Part shown: positions 51,618 through 59,813 of the stretch, in pieces | Numbering within the stretch: the first letter of the stretch is position 1 | Layout of the letters: the number at the start of each line of letters is the position of its first letter | From: DATKKM01 sp036741795 | Lineage (GTDB): Bacteria; Chloroflexota; Dehalococcoidia; SM23-28-2; RBG-16-64-32 | Length of the DNA: 64,000 bases | Assembly: GCA_036741795.1 (NCBI GenBank) | Contig: DAINRO010000002.1 | Coordinates: forward strand, 28,179 to 92,178 | Direction of reading: 5' to 3' | Notes under the pieces: model-generated | What the model saw: only the letters and a program-made list of their open reading frames with translations | Told to the model about the DNA's origin: nothing | Databases searched by the model: none | Program-made: the position numbers and the translations under genes

Positions 51618-52724
51618 CTAATCGGCCGGGGTGAAGCGTCCGCCCCGGCCCACCAAACGCTTCGGCCGCAGATGAACCGTTCGCTCCGGATCGTCCGTGC
51701 AACGGCCGATAACCCAGGACTCGCACCCCGCCGCGCCCGCAAGCTCCATGACACGGGCCGCGGATTCTGGGGGGCAAACCACGCAAAATCCGACGCCCAT
51801 GTTGTAGACCTGGAACATCTCCTCGTCAGTGACGCCGCCCGTGGACTGGATCAGGCCGAACACTGCTTGTGGCTCCGGCAAGAACTCGATCTCGAAACCA
51901 ACCGGCGCCTGTGCCCTTGCCAGGTTCAGGTATCCATCGCTCGTGATGTGGCAGAGCGATGAAATCCCGATATCCTCGCGAAGCATCGGCATCACCGCTC
52001 CGACGTAAATGCTCGTCGGTTCCAGCAGCTCTTCTCCCAACGTCCGGCCAAGCTCCGGCACATGTGAGTCCACCTTGAGTCCACCGCGTCCCAGCAGGGC
52101 CTCTCGCGCCAGCGTTATACCGTTGCTGTGAATCCCCGAGCTGGCCAGTCCAACGATCACATGGCCGGGCTTTGCATCGGCACCAGTAATGATCCGCGCC
52201 TTGTTGACGAGTCCCAGGGCCGTCCCGGCAAGGTCGAATCCGAACCCCGGCCGCTCGGAGCGGATGATTTCCTTGATCTGCGAAATCTCGCCGCCCGGGA
52301 TACTGATGTTCGCTTGCTCCGCCCCCTCCCTCAGCCCGATTCCAATTTCCGCCAGCAACCTGTCCGACGCCTCTTCCACTGCGAGATAGTCGAGCATTGT
52401 CACCGGTTCTGCGCCGACGCAGATCACATCGTTGACATTCATCGCAACGCAGTCGATTCCTACCGTGTCGTAACGGTCCACCATCTGGGCGATGATCGCC
52501 TTCGTTCCGACCCCATCAGTCGAGATCGCGATCGCTTGATCACCGCCTATGTCGAGCACGCTGGCGTACGCCCCAAATCCAACAAGCGACGCACCAACTC
52601 CTGAACGGAGATTGTTAACCACCTTTAGTTCGGCGAGCAGCGACTTGAACCCGGGGCTGTCGTCGATCCGCCTGACCCCTGAACTCTCATAGGTGGCGGG
52701 TTCTGACGCTCGATTAGAAGCCAA
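51618..52724 (-). CDS. purM: Phosphoribosylformylglycinamidine cyclo-ligase
   Basis: About 368 residues of PurM (AIR synthetase). SLVGFGAYASVLDI, then the signature ISTDGVGTKAIIAQMVDRYDTVGIDCVAM near residue 67, DVICVGAEPVTMLDY, GEISQIKEII and DLAGTALGLV follow. It closes the imidazole ring in purine synthesis with ATP. The start is unclear: the family begins near TYESSGV, and TTG 52724 with GGGAG 10 bases upstream is the nearest credible start; an ATG at 52817 would add 31 unlikely residues and overlap the divergent gene. Confidence 0.93.
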   Translation of the reverse strand: MASNRASEPATYESSGVRRIDDSPGFKSLLAELKVVNNLRSGVGASLVGFGAYASVLDIGGDQAIAISTDGVGTKAIIAQMVDRYDTVGIDCVAMNVNDVICVGAEPVTMLDYLAVEEASDRLLAEIGIGLREGAEQANISIPGGEISQIKEIIRSERPGFGFDLAGTALGLVNKARIITGADAKPGHVIVGLASSGIHSNGITLAREALLGRGGLKVDSHVPELGRTLGEELLEPTSIYVGAVMPMLREDIGISSLCHITSDGYLNLARAQAPVGFEIEFLPEPQAVFGLIQSTGGVTDEEMFQVYNMGVGFCVVCPPESAARVMELAGAAGCESWVIGRCTDDPERTVHLRPKRLVGRGGRFTPAD

Positions 52725-52801
52725 TTTAGCCAGTCTCCCGTTTCGCGCTGGAACCCACAACCCAATTCTTGCGACCGGCAACCCTGAGGTCAACGCCGCT
52801 A

Positions 52802-52810
52802 TGCGAGAAT
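52802..52810 (+). promoter_or_regulatory. Extended -10 before the GNAT-dehydratase fusion gene
   Basis: TGC-GAGAAT ends six bases before ATG 52817, so the start site would coincide with the initiation codon. Confidence 0.45.
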
Positions 52811-52816
52811 ACTCCA

Positions 52817-54190
52817 ATGCCGGACCTCGTCTTCACCGCCGCCACCCGCGGCGACATGCCCTTCATCGAGCAGACCATTCGCGAGTTCAACCTCGATGAA
52901 GAGAACCTCGAGCCGGATCAGTTCGTCACCCTCTGGAAGCCCGGCCGGATGATCGCCTTCGGTCGCATCAAGCCCTACCAGCGAACTTACGAACTCGGTG
53001 CAGTCGCAGTCGTCGAGGAGGAGCGCGGCCAGGGTCTCGGCGAGGCCGTCATACGGGAGCTGATTCGCCGCTTCCCCCAGGACGAGGTCTATATCACGAC
53101 CAACCTCCCCGCTTACTACGAGCGCCTCGGTTTCCTCCGAACAACCATCCTCCCCGACGAGCTAGTCGCCAAGATCGAGCGCATCAGGGCCCTGGAAGGT
53201 GTCGTCGGCATGGTCTACGACCGTCGCATCGAGGCACTGCCCACTCTCCCAGACGTCTACCGCGCGAAGCACTTGCTGGAGTCCCACCTGCCACGCACTC
53301 CCCTGGTCCACAGTCCGGCCCTCTCGCGAGAACTTGGGTTCGAGGCCCACCTCAAGCTTGAGAGCCTGCAGCCGATTGGCGCCTTCAAAGTCCGCGGAGG
53401 CGTCACCCTCGCGGCCGGGCTCGCAGACGACGCACGCGAGCATGGCATCATCGGCGCCTCCACCGGCAACCACGGCCAATCGCTCGCCTACGGCGCCAAC
53501 TTGCTCGGCATTCCCTGCATCATTGCCATGCCCGTCGAGTCCAATCCTATGAAGGTCGAGTCGATGCGCGCCCTCGGCGCGGACGTGGCCTTCCACGGCG
53601 ATAACTTCGAAGAGGCCCGCCTCTGGGCAGAGGAACATGCCCGAGAGACCGGGATGCGCTACATCCACCACGTCAACACACCCGAACTCGTTGCTGGGGT
53701 CGCCACCATCAGTATCGAGGTTCTAGAAGACCTGCCTGATGTGGATGCCATCGTCACCCCGATTGGGGGTGGCAGCGGCGCGGTCGGCCACTGCATTGTG
53801 GCCAAGACCTTGCGGCCGGGAGTTGAGGTGATCGGCGCTCAGGCCGCCGGCGCGCCCGCTGTCTACAACTCCTGGAAGGAACGCACCCTTCAGGAGGCCC
53901 AGATCGATACCGCCGCCGAGGGTCTTGCCACCGGCCACGCCTACTACGTTCCCGTCAGAACCTTCATCGACCACCTCGATGATATGGTCATCGTCACCGA
54001 GAACGAAATCAACGACGCGGTCGTTCTCCTCGCCCGCACCGCCCACATCATCGCCGAGGAGTCCGGCGCCGCGACCACGGCCGCGGCCGTCCAGCTGGCG
54101 GAACGTCTGCAGGGCAAGAAAGTCGCGATCATCGTCAGCGGCGGCAATATGACGATGGATACGCTGCGACGCTTGCTAACCAACGCGTAA
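52817..54190 (+). CDS. GNAT acetyltransferase fused to threonine/serine dehydratase-like PLP enzyme
   Basis: A 457-residue two-domain protein. Residues 1-120 are a GNAT fold: VAVVEEERGQGLGEAVIREL near 69 has the acetyl-CoA loop, followed by YERLGFLRTT. Residues 140-457 are a fold-type II PLP enzyme like threonine dehydratase: SLQPIGAFKVRGG near 189 with the PLP Lys, GASTGNHGQSLAYGA near 212, IGGGSGAVGHCIV near 315 (phosphate loop) and SGGNMTMD near the end. There is no C-terminal ACT domain, so no classical isoleucine feedback. Predicted to deaminate Thr or Ser and perhaps acetylate an amine. The fusion is unusual. Confidence 0.88.
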   Translation: MPDLVFTAATRGDMPFIEQTIREFNLDEENLEPDQFVTLWKPGRMIAFGRIKPYQRTYELGAVAVVEEERGQGLGEAVIRELIRRFPQDEVYITTNLPAYYERLGFLRTTILPDELVAKIERIRALEGVVGMVYDRRIEALPTLPDVYRAKHLLESHLPRTPLVHSPALSRELGFEAHLKLESLQPIGAFKVRGGVTLAAGLADDAREHGIIGASTGNHGQSLAYGANLLGIPCIIAMPVESNPMKVESMRALGADVAFHGDNFEEARLWAEEHARETGMRYIHHVNTPELVAGVATISIEVLEDLPDVDAIVTPIGGGSGAVGHCIVAKTLRPGVEVIGAQAAGAPAVYNSWKERTLQEAQIDTAAEGLATGHAYYVPVRTFIDHLDDMVIVTENEINDAVVLLARTAHIIAEESGAATTAAAVQLAERLQGKKVAIIVSGGNMTMDTLRRLLTNA

Positions 54191-54207
54191 CAATCCCGGG
54201 CGCGTGG

Positions 54208-54251
54208 CGTGACATGCATCACAACTCCCGCACGTAACTCCACCCTATAAT
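54208..54251 (+). promoter_or_regulatory. CRP/FNR-type site and consensus -10 of the cyclase-like gene
   Basis: CGTGA-N6-TCACA (54208-54223) is centred 30.5 bp before a perfect TATAAT (54246-54251). With a start near 54258 the site sits at about -42.5 and replaces the -35. Spacing is identical to that in front of tetR. Confidence 0.62.
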
Positions 54252-54259
54252 TGACTCAA

Positions 54260-55351
54260 ATGGCCGCCACGGGCACCTTTGTCCTCGCCGACATCGGCGG
54301 ATACACGTCCTTCCTATCAGGCGTTGGCATCACTCATGCCCGGGAGATTACCGAACACCTCCTCAATCGCCTGATCAAGACCAACCGCAAGCACTGGAAG
54401 GTCGGCAACATCATGGGCGATTGCGTGTTCTTCTACACCCAGTCTCCGGAGCCTCCGCGACAGACCTTCGACAACGTCCGCACCCTCTACCACACGTTCC
54501 AGGATGCAAAGGCCGACGTTGTTTCCGGTTCCACCTGCCGCTGCGGCGCCTGTGACCGCACTCACGAGCTATCTCTGAAGTTCGTCGTTCACGAGGGCGA
54601 GTACGACATGCAGAATATTGGCGGCCGCAGAGAGCTAATTGGCCACGATATCGTGCTGGCGACGCGGCTCCTCAAGAACTCGGTGCCGGTCGAGGAGTAT
54701 GTTCTCACTACGCCCGCAGCCTCCGCCGTAACCGATGCCGCCGATCTGCCAGCCGCCGCCGCAACGGACGATCTAGAGGCGATAGGTCCGTTCGAATACT
54801 CCTACATCGACCTCACGCCCATCCGCGAAGCCCATGCCAGGGCGCGCGAATTCTACATCACGCCCGGGGAGTCGGCAGTGTCGGTATTAGAGGACATCGA
54901 AGCGCCTGCGGAGGTCCTCTGGCAAGCGCTGATGGACCTGGACAAACGAGCTATCTGGCAGACCACGATCAAGGAGATGAATCACATAGAGGGAGAGGAA
55001 GGCAAGGTGGGTGAAGTCCACCAGTGCCTTCACGACGATGGGACGGAGATAGTCCATTTAACGATCGCCATCGACGATCTCGGGCGCCGCAAAACTGAGC
55101 GTATCTGGATTACGCCCAATCTGATGAAGGACGTATACATGACCTTCCAAGCGGAAAGCACCGGCCCGGGAAAGAGCCGGGCTCATTTCTACGGCAAGCT
55201 GAAGCCGCGGATACCAGTTGTCTCGCACGTTGCCTGGCCCGTGTTTCTGTGGATGCTCAAACGGGACGTCAAGAAGGACATGGCAGGACTCAAGGAGTAC
55301 TGCGAGACGGGCAAAGTCGCCGCCCGCGAAGCCCAGTCGAGCGCGGTCTAG
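54260..55351 (+). CDS. DUF2652/class III cyclase-like domain with SRPBCC domain
   Basis: A 363-residue protein from ATG 54260. Residues 5-165 match DUF2652, related to class III nucleotidyl cyclases: FVLADIGGYTSFL holds Asp11 and VGNIMGDCVFF Asp54, 43 residues apart as for the two metal Asp of cyclases, followed by GHDIVLATRLL, where the transition-state Asn is Val but Arg is kept. An inserted CRCGAC could bind metal. Residues 195-345 form an SRPBCC/START-like hydrophobic ligand pocket (SVLEDIEAPAEVLWQALMDL). Cyclase activity is unproven. ATG 54260 is eight bases after the TATAAT. Confidence 0.8.
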   Translation: MAATGTFVLADIGGYTSFLSGVGITHAREITEHLLNRLIKTNRKHWKVGNIMGDCVFFYTQSPEPPRQTFDNVRTLYHTFQDAKADVVSGSTCRCGACDRTHELSLKFVVHEGEYDMQNIGGRRELIGHDIVLATRLLKNSVPVEEYVLTTPAASAVTDAADLPAAAATDDLEAIGPFEYSYIDLTPIREAHARAREFYITPGESAVSVLEDIEAPAEVLWQALMDLDKRAIWQTTIKEMNHIEGEEGKVGEVHQCLHDDGTEIVHLTIAIDDLGRRKTERIWITPNLMKDVYMTFQAESTGPGKSRAHFYGKLKPRIPVVSHVAWPVFLWMLKRDVKKDMAGLKEYCETGKVAAREAQSSAV

Positions 55352-55378
55352 ACTCTTGTTCCTGGGCCGCGAGACCGA

Positions 55379-56245
55379 CTAGGCGTCAGCGCCAGCCGAC
55401 GCCAGGAACGCCGGAATCGCCTGGAACTGTTCGTTCTCCTCCTCGTCCGTCGTAGGCAGAATCTGGCCCCGCTCCTCGCAGCGCACGAATGCCCGTACGA
55501 CTTCCGGATCGAATTGCGTCAGGGAGTTTCGCAGTATTTCCTTGATTGCCATCTCGTGGCTCATCTTCTTGCGGTGAGGCCGGTCGCTGGTCATCGCCGT
55601 GTACGAATCCGCCACTGCCAGGACACGCGCAGCCAGCGGAATTTCCTCGCCCTTCAGTTGGCGCGGGTATCCCTGTCCGTCGAACCGCTCGTGGTGCGCC
55701 AGCACAGTGTCGCCAGCGTCGCGAAGGTGAGTGATGCTGGTCAGTATTTTGAAGCTCAGTTCCGGGTGCTTCTTCATCTGCTCCCACTCGTGGCCGCTCA
55801 GGTCGCCCGGCTTCGTCAGGATCGACTCCGCGATCTCGATCTTGCCAATGTCGGCGAGTACCGCCGACTTCTGCAGCAGGCGGATCTCGTCGTGTCGCAT
55901 CCCCAACTCCACCGCCACCGTCGCCGCCAGCTTCGACACGCGCGAGGTGTGGAACGACTTGATGTCGTCCCGCAGGTTCATCGCCCCGCAGAGGACGCCA
56001 ATGATCGAGTCGTACTTGTCGCGTACCGCGTCCAGGTAGCCTTCCATCGTCTCCTGCTGAGTGCGCACCTCCCGCATGTTCCGGAATAGCGCCACCCACA
56101 GAATGATGCAGACGATCCCGGTCGCAGCCAGCGGTCCCAGTAACACGGTCGTCACGCCCAAGACGACGGACATCGCCGCCGCCTGTGCGGTCACCCATGC
56201 CCAGCGTTTCACTGTCTTTGGCGGTTCGTGCTCAAATCCTGCCAT
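55379..56245 (-). CDS. Membrane HD-GYP-like protein with altered HD motif
   Basis: A 288-residue protein with two transmembrane helices at about 20-55 and an HD-GYP domain at about 75-265. The first His (FHTSRVSKLA, His99) and the GYP part (AHHERFDGQGYPRQLKGEEIP) are kept, but the HD pair reads LADIGKIEI: His131 is Ala. That His is a metal ligand, so phosphodiesterase activity may be lost or changed. It starts 12 bases after the GGDEF gene and is surely cotranscribed. Confidence 0.9.
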   Translation of the reverse strand: MAGFEHEPPKTVKRWAWVTAQAAAMSVVLGVTTVLLGPLAATGIVCIILWVALFRNMREVRTQQETMEGYLDAVRDKYDSIIGVLCGAMNLRDDIKSFHTSRVSKLAATVAVELGMRHDEIRLLQKSAVLADIGKIEIAESILTKPGDLSGHEWEQMKKHPELSFKILTSITHLRDAGDTVLAHHERFDGQGYPRQLKGEEIPLAARVLAVADSYTAMTSDRPHRKKMSHEMAIKEILRNSLTQFDPEVVRAFVRCEERGQILPTTDEEENEQFQAIPAFLASAGADA

Positions 56246-56257
56246 TAGTTCTGCCCC

Positions 56258-57127
56258 CTATAGACTGCCGAAGACGTCTTCCGGCACTGCCTCGATATCC
56301 CCGGAATGCTCCGCCCCGATCGGTTCCATATCTCTTGCGAGTTTCCTCGACACTTTGTTCGCGTACATATCGGCGTCGGCCCACTGGATCATCTCCTCGA
56401 CGCTCTCCCCGCCCCACGGATAACCCGCCAGGCCGATTGAGACCGTGACCATCAAGGACGTGCCGCCGTCCTCGTACATCGGTGCCGCCTCCAACCCTGC
56501 CCAGAGCCGCCGCGCCAGCGCGAACGCGCCGCGCTTGTCAGTCCCTTGCATCACAATCCCGAACTCGTCCCCGCCCAGCCGGCACGGGACATCGCAGGAG
56601 CGCGTGTGGCTGGCGATCATTTTGCCCAGGTTGGCGAGCACCACGTCGCCCACGTTGTGACCGTACTCATCGTTGATCTTCTTTAGCCCATCCAGGTCCA
56701 GCAGCATCACCGCAAGGGATTGCCGCGACACCCTCGCCTTATCGATCTCCGCCCTCGCGGTGTCATAAAAGTGCCGCCGGTTGAACAGCCCCGTAAGCTC
56801 ATCGCGGAATACCAGTTCCTGCAGATCCGTCAACCGGTCCACCAGGTGCTCCCGGTACCGGTTGAACACGCTCAAATCCATCTGGCGCATCACTAGCGTG
56901 CAGAACAACGCGTAGGCCAAAGGTACTCCGCCTACCAGCGTGTAGAGTATGTACTCCCACCACGCCCCATCTGCCGTGGCGACGAGAGTCAGGAAGCAAG
57001 CGACAGTGACCGCCGTGACCGCCATTCCACCGAACCAGGCAACCTTCCCAACAGCCTCTTCCTGGCGCGCCAACTCCCGCTCATCCGCCTTCGCGGTTTC
57101 CGGGATCATTGCTTCCATCTCAATCAT
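56258..57127 (-). CDS. Membrane diguanylate cyclase (GGDEF)
   Basis: A 289-residue protein with two transmembrane helices (about 30-50 and 58-80), a short linker helix and a GGDEF domain at about 105-270: FRDELTGLFNRRHF, DLDGLKKINDEYGHNVGD, and an intact GGDEF at 185-189. The product-inhibition I-site RSCD (176-179) lies five residues before it. It should make c-di-GMP from two GTP. First gene of a two-gene operon with the altered HD-GYP protein. Confidence 0.93.
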   Translation of the reverse strand: MIEMEAMIPETAKADERELARQEEAVGKVAWFGGMAVTAVTVACFLTLVATADGAWWEYILYTLVGGVPLAYALFCTLVMRQMDLSVFNRYREHLVDRLTDLQELVFRDELTGLFNRRHFYDTARAEIDKARVSRQSLAVMLLDLDGLKKINDEYGHNVGDVVLANLGKMIASHTRSCDVPCRLGGDEFGIVMQGTDKRGAFALARRLWAGLEAAPMYEDGGTSLMVTVSIGLAGYPWGGESVEEMIQWADADMYANKVSRKLARDMEPIGAEHSGDIEAVPEDVFGSL

Positions 57128-57438
57128 CGCGCAAGACCTGTCATCGAACGATGGCGCCGATAGCTCTCGTCCACACAGGTTAAGACGGCCCTCCGAATGG
57201 CGGGTTACACGAAAACACCAGAACTAAACTAACGTGAGAATCCTTCATCTAACCCGGCGCAGACGATAGATTTGGTTAAGGTGTCTCGAACGTGTGCTGC
57301 TGCGGGCCATCCCCGTACCGGTTATTGCTCGCCCCCAACCATGCCCCTCTGCTATCCTGAGCCCCGTACGAATCGGCTGGCGGCAGCGCCCCATACTGCC
57401 CCGGAATCCAACAATCACAGACCTGGAGTAGATCCCGT
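57128..57438. other. Divergent intergenic region, no gene
   Basis: This 311-bp region between the GGDEF gene and the acyl-CoA dehydrogenases should hold both promoters. An extended -10, TGC-TATCCT (57350-57358), points to the dehydrogenases with a leader of about 74 bases. No repeat or small gene was recognised. Confidence 0.5.
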
Positions 57439-58569
57439 ATGAACTTTGGCCTTACTGAAGAACAGCAGATTCTCGCGAACGTCGCTAAACGCTTCCTGGA
57501 CGAGAAAGCGACCATGCCCAAGGTCCGCGATGTTATGGAAAGCCCAACCGGCTTCGACAGCGACCTCTGGTCCGCCATGGCCGAGCTTGGCTGGCTTGGC
57601 CTGACCATCGGCGAAGACTACGGCGGCGCCGGCCTCGGCTGGGTGGATCTTGCCGTCTTGCTCGAAACGACCGGTCGCGGTCTCCTCCCATCCCCGCTTG
57701 TCTCGCATTCCCTCTGCGCCACAGCCATCTCAGAATTCGGTAGCGACGAACAGAAGCGCCGGCTCCTCCCGTCCCTGGCAGATGGGTCCTCCATCGGCAC
57801 CGTGGCTCTCGTAGAGGATGGCGAAGTCCTCGGTCCCGCCGGCGTTGAACTGACCGGCATACCCGACGGCGAGGGGTTCCGCCTCTCCGGCAAGAAGGCG
57901 TTCGTCCAGGACGCGGGAGTGGCGACCGTCTTCGTGATCGCATTCCGTGCGCCCGACGGCGTTCGTCTCGGCATCGTCACGGCCGAGGGAGAAGGCGTGA
58001 AGCCTCACGCTTATCAAACCATGGATGAAACCAAGCGAATGGGCGACCTCGTCCTCGACAACGCCCCAATTGCCGGCACTGACATCCTCGCCGCTGAGGA
58101 TGGAAGTACCGCCCTCAACCGGCTCCTTGACCTCGGCGCCGTCGCTGTCACGGCCGAGATGGTCGGCGCGATGGACCGCGCCCACGAGATCACCACCCAG
58201 TACGCCAAGGACCGCACGCAGTTCGGCGCCCTCATTGGCAAGTACCAGGGGGTCAAGCACCCTCTGGCCGAAATCTACGTCGACATCGAGACCAGCCGTT
58301 CGCTCGTCTACTACGCCGCTTGGTGCGTTACCGAGCGGCCCGAGGAACTCTCCGTTGCCGCCGCCCGCGCCAAGGCCTACGCCGGCGACGCGTTCAAGCG
58401 CCTCGGCGTCGACGGAGTCCAGCTCCACGGCGCCATCGGATTCACGGCAGAGTACGACATCCAGCTGTATCTCAAACGCTCAAAATGGGCCTTCCCGGCC
58501 TTTGGAGACCCCGATTATCACTACGAGCGAGTGGCCGCTGAACTGGTCACCGCGGGCGGAGGAAGCTAA
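57439..58569 (+). CDS. Acyl-CoA dehydrogenase, first subunit
   Basis: A 376-residue acyl-CoA dehydrogenase-fold protein. N-terminal helical domain LTEEQQILANVAKRFL, middle beta domain FRLSGKKAFVQDAGVAT and C-terminal helices DRTQFGALIGKYQGVKHPLAE with HGAIGFTAEYDIQLYLKR. The usual catalytic Glu of medium-chain enzymes is not obvious. Together with the next gene it resembles paired alpha/beta dehydrogenases (FadE28-FadE29 type) that oxidise steroid-side-chain or bulky acyl-CoA. GGAG precedes the ATG. The TAA overlaps the next ATG by one base. Confidence 0.9.
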   Translation: MNFGLTEEQQILANVAKRFLDEKATMPKVRDVMESPTGFDSDLWSAMAELGWLGLTIGEDYGGAGLGWVDLAVLLETTGRGLLPSPLVSHSLCATAISEFGSDEQKRRLLPSLADGSSIGTVALVEDGEVLGPAGVELTGIPDGEGFRLSGKKAFVQDAGVATVFVIAFRAPDGVRLGIVTAEGEGVKPHAYQTMDETKRMGDLVLDNAPIAGTDILAAEDGSTALNRLLDLGAVAVTAEMVGAMDRAHEITTQYAKDRTQFGALIGKYQGVKHPLAEIYVDIETSRSLVYYAAWCVTERPEELSVAAARAKAYAGDAFKRLGVDGVQLHGAIGFTAEYDIQLYLKRSKWAFPAFGDPDYHYERVAAELVTAGGGS

Positions 58570-59732
58570 TGGACTTCACACTAACGAAGGAAGAAGAAGA
58601 GTTCCGCACCGAGGTCCGTGACTTCATCTCTCAGCACCTGGCCCCCGGCGCTCGCAAGGATCCCACGTTTCTCGCCAACTGGCTAAAGGCCGTGCGCGAG
58701 AAGCGCTGGGTTGGCTTCAGCTGGCCCGAAGAGTACGGCGGCGGCGGCGGCGGCCTCATGGAGCAGGTGATCCTTAAGGAGGAGATGTCGAAAGCCGGCG
58801 CTCCACCGCTAGGCCTCTGCATGATGGGCCTCCAGTGGGTTGGCCCCGCCATCATCCAGTACGGCACCGAAGAGCAGAAGGCGAAGTTCCTCCCCGAGAT
58901 CCTGGACAGCAAATACCAATGGTGCACCGGCTACTCCGAGCCTGCGGTCGGCAGCGACCTCGCATCGCTTCAGTGCAAGGGCGTCCGCGACGGCGATGAC
59001 TACGTCGTCAACGGCCAGAAGATCTGGACCTCCCTGGCCGCCTGGTCGAAGTGGATTATCCTCCTCGTCCGCACCGACTTCGAGGTCGAGGACAAGCACG
59101 AAGGCATCACCTGCCTCCTCGTCGAGATGGACTCCCCCGGCGTCGAAGTTCGACCTATCAAGAACATGTCCGGAAGCTCCCACTTCGCCGAGGTCTTCTT
59201 CGACAACGTCCGGGTCCCCGTCAAGAACCGCCTCGGCGACGAGGGCAAGGGCTGGGGCGTCACGATCTCCGCGCTGGCGAACGAGCGGTCTGGCATCTCC
59301 GAGATAGCCGGTCTCTCCCGCGACCTGCAGGAGCTTGTCGAACTGGCACAGAACACGAAGCGCAACGGCCGGCCGGTCATCGAGCAAGCCGCAATCCGGC
59401 GCCGGCTTGCCCGGGTCGGCACCATCATTGAGGGGATGCGATTGAACGGCCAGCGCTACCTGACCAAGCAGCTGCGGGGCGATCCCCTGTCCAGCGAGAC
59501 CTCCGTCAACAAGCTGCACCGAGCCTTCCTCGCAATCGAGATGGGCGACCTGGCTCTCGACATCAAAGGCAGCGCCAGTCAGTACGTCGGCAGCAGTAAC
59601 GGAGCCGGTGGGGACGAGTTCAAGGTTCCGAGCGGAGCATTGGACTGGCCGAACGTAGTAATCGGCGGTGGTACGCCGAACATCCAGAAGAACATCATCG
59701 CGGAGCGCATCCTGGGGCTACCCAAGGACTAA
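58569..59732 (+). CDS. Acyl-CoA dehydrogenase, second subunit
   Basis: A 387-residue acyl-CoA dehydrogenase. KRWVGFSWPEEYGGGG, the FAD/substrate-binding WCTGYSEPAVGSDLAS near residue 117 and GQKIWTSLAAWSKWI near 150 are conserved, and the C-terminal helical domain contains LHRAFLAIEMGDLALD. It lies in a one-base overlap (TAATG) with the preceding dehydrogenase, so equal production of two subunits of one heteromer is likely. A strong hairpin terminator follows at 59766. Confidence 0.92.
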   Translation: MDFTLTKEEEEFRTEVRDFISQHLAPGARKDPTFLANWLKAVREKRWVGFSWPEEYGGGGGGLMEQVILKEEMSKAGAPPLGLCMMGLQWVGPAIIQYGTEEQKAKFLPEILDSKYQWCTGYSEPAVGSDLASLQCKGVRDGDDYVVNGQKIWTSLAAWSKWIILLVRTDFEVEDKHEGITCLLVEMDSPGVEVRPIKNMSGSSHFAEVFFDNVRVPVKNRLGDEGKGWGVTISALANERSGISEIAGLSRDLQELVELAQNTKRNGRPVIEQAAIRRRLARVGTIIEGMRLNGQRYLTKQLRGDPLSSETSVNKLHRAFLAIEMGDLALDIKGSASQYVGSSNGAGGDEFKVPSGALDWPNVVIGGGTPNIQKNIIAERILGLPKD

Positions 59733-59765
59733 AGTCTACCGACAGCGCTTGATCAGGAAACGAGA

Positions 59766-59791
59766 AAGGGGAGGGCAAATGCCCTCCCCTT
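59766..59791. terminator. Bidirectional terminator hairpin
   Basis: An 11-bp perfect inverted repeat (59766-59776 and 59781-59791) around AAAT, core GGGGAGGGC/GCCCTCCCC, between the convergent dehydrogenase and CSLREA genes. A near-copy follows the second CSLREA gene. Confidence 0.75.
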
Positions 59792-59813
59792 CTGGATTTC
59801 GGTCGATCGATGT

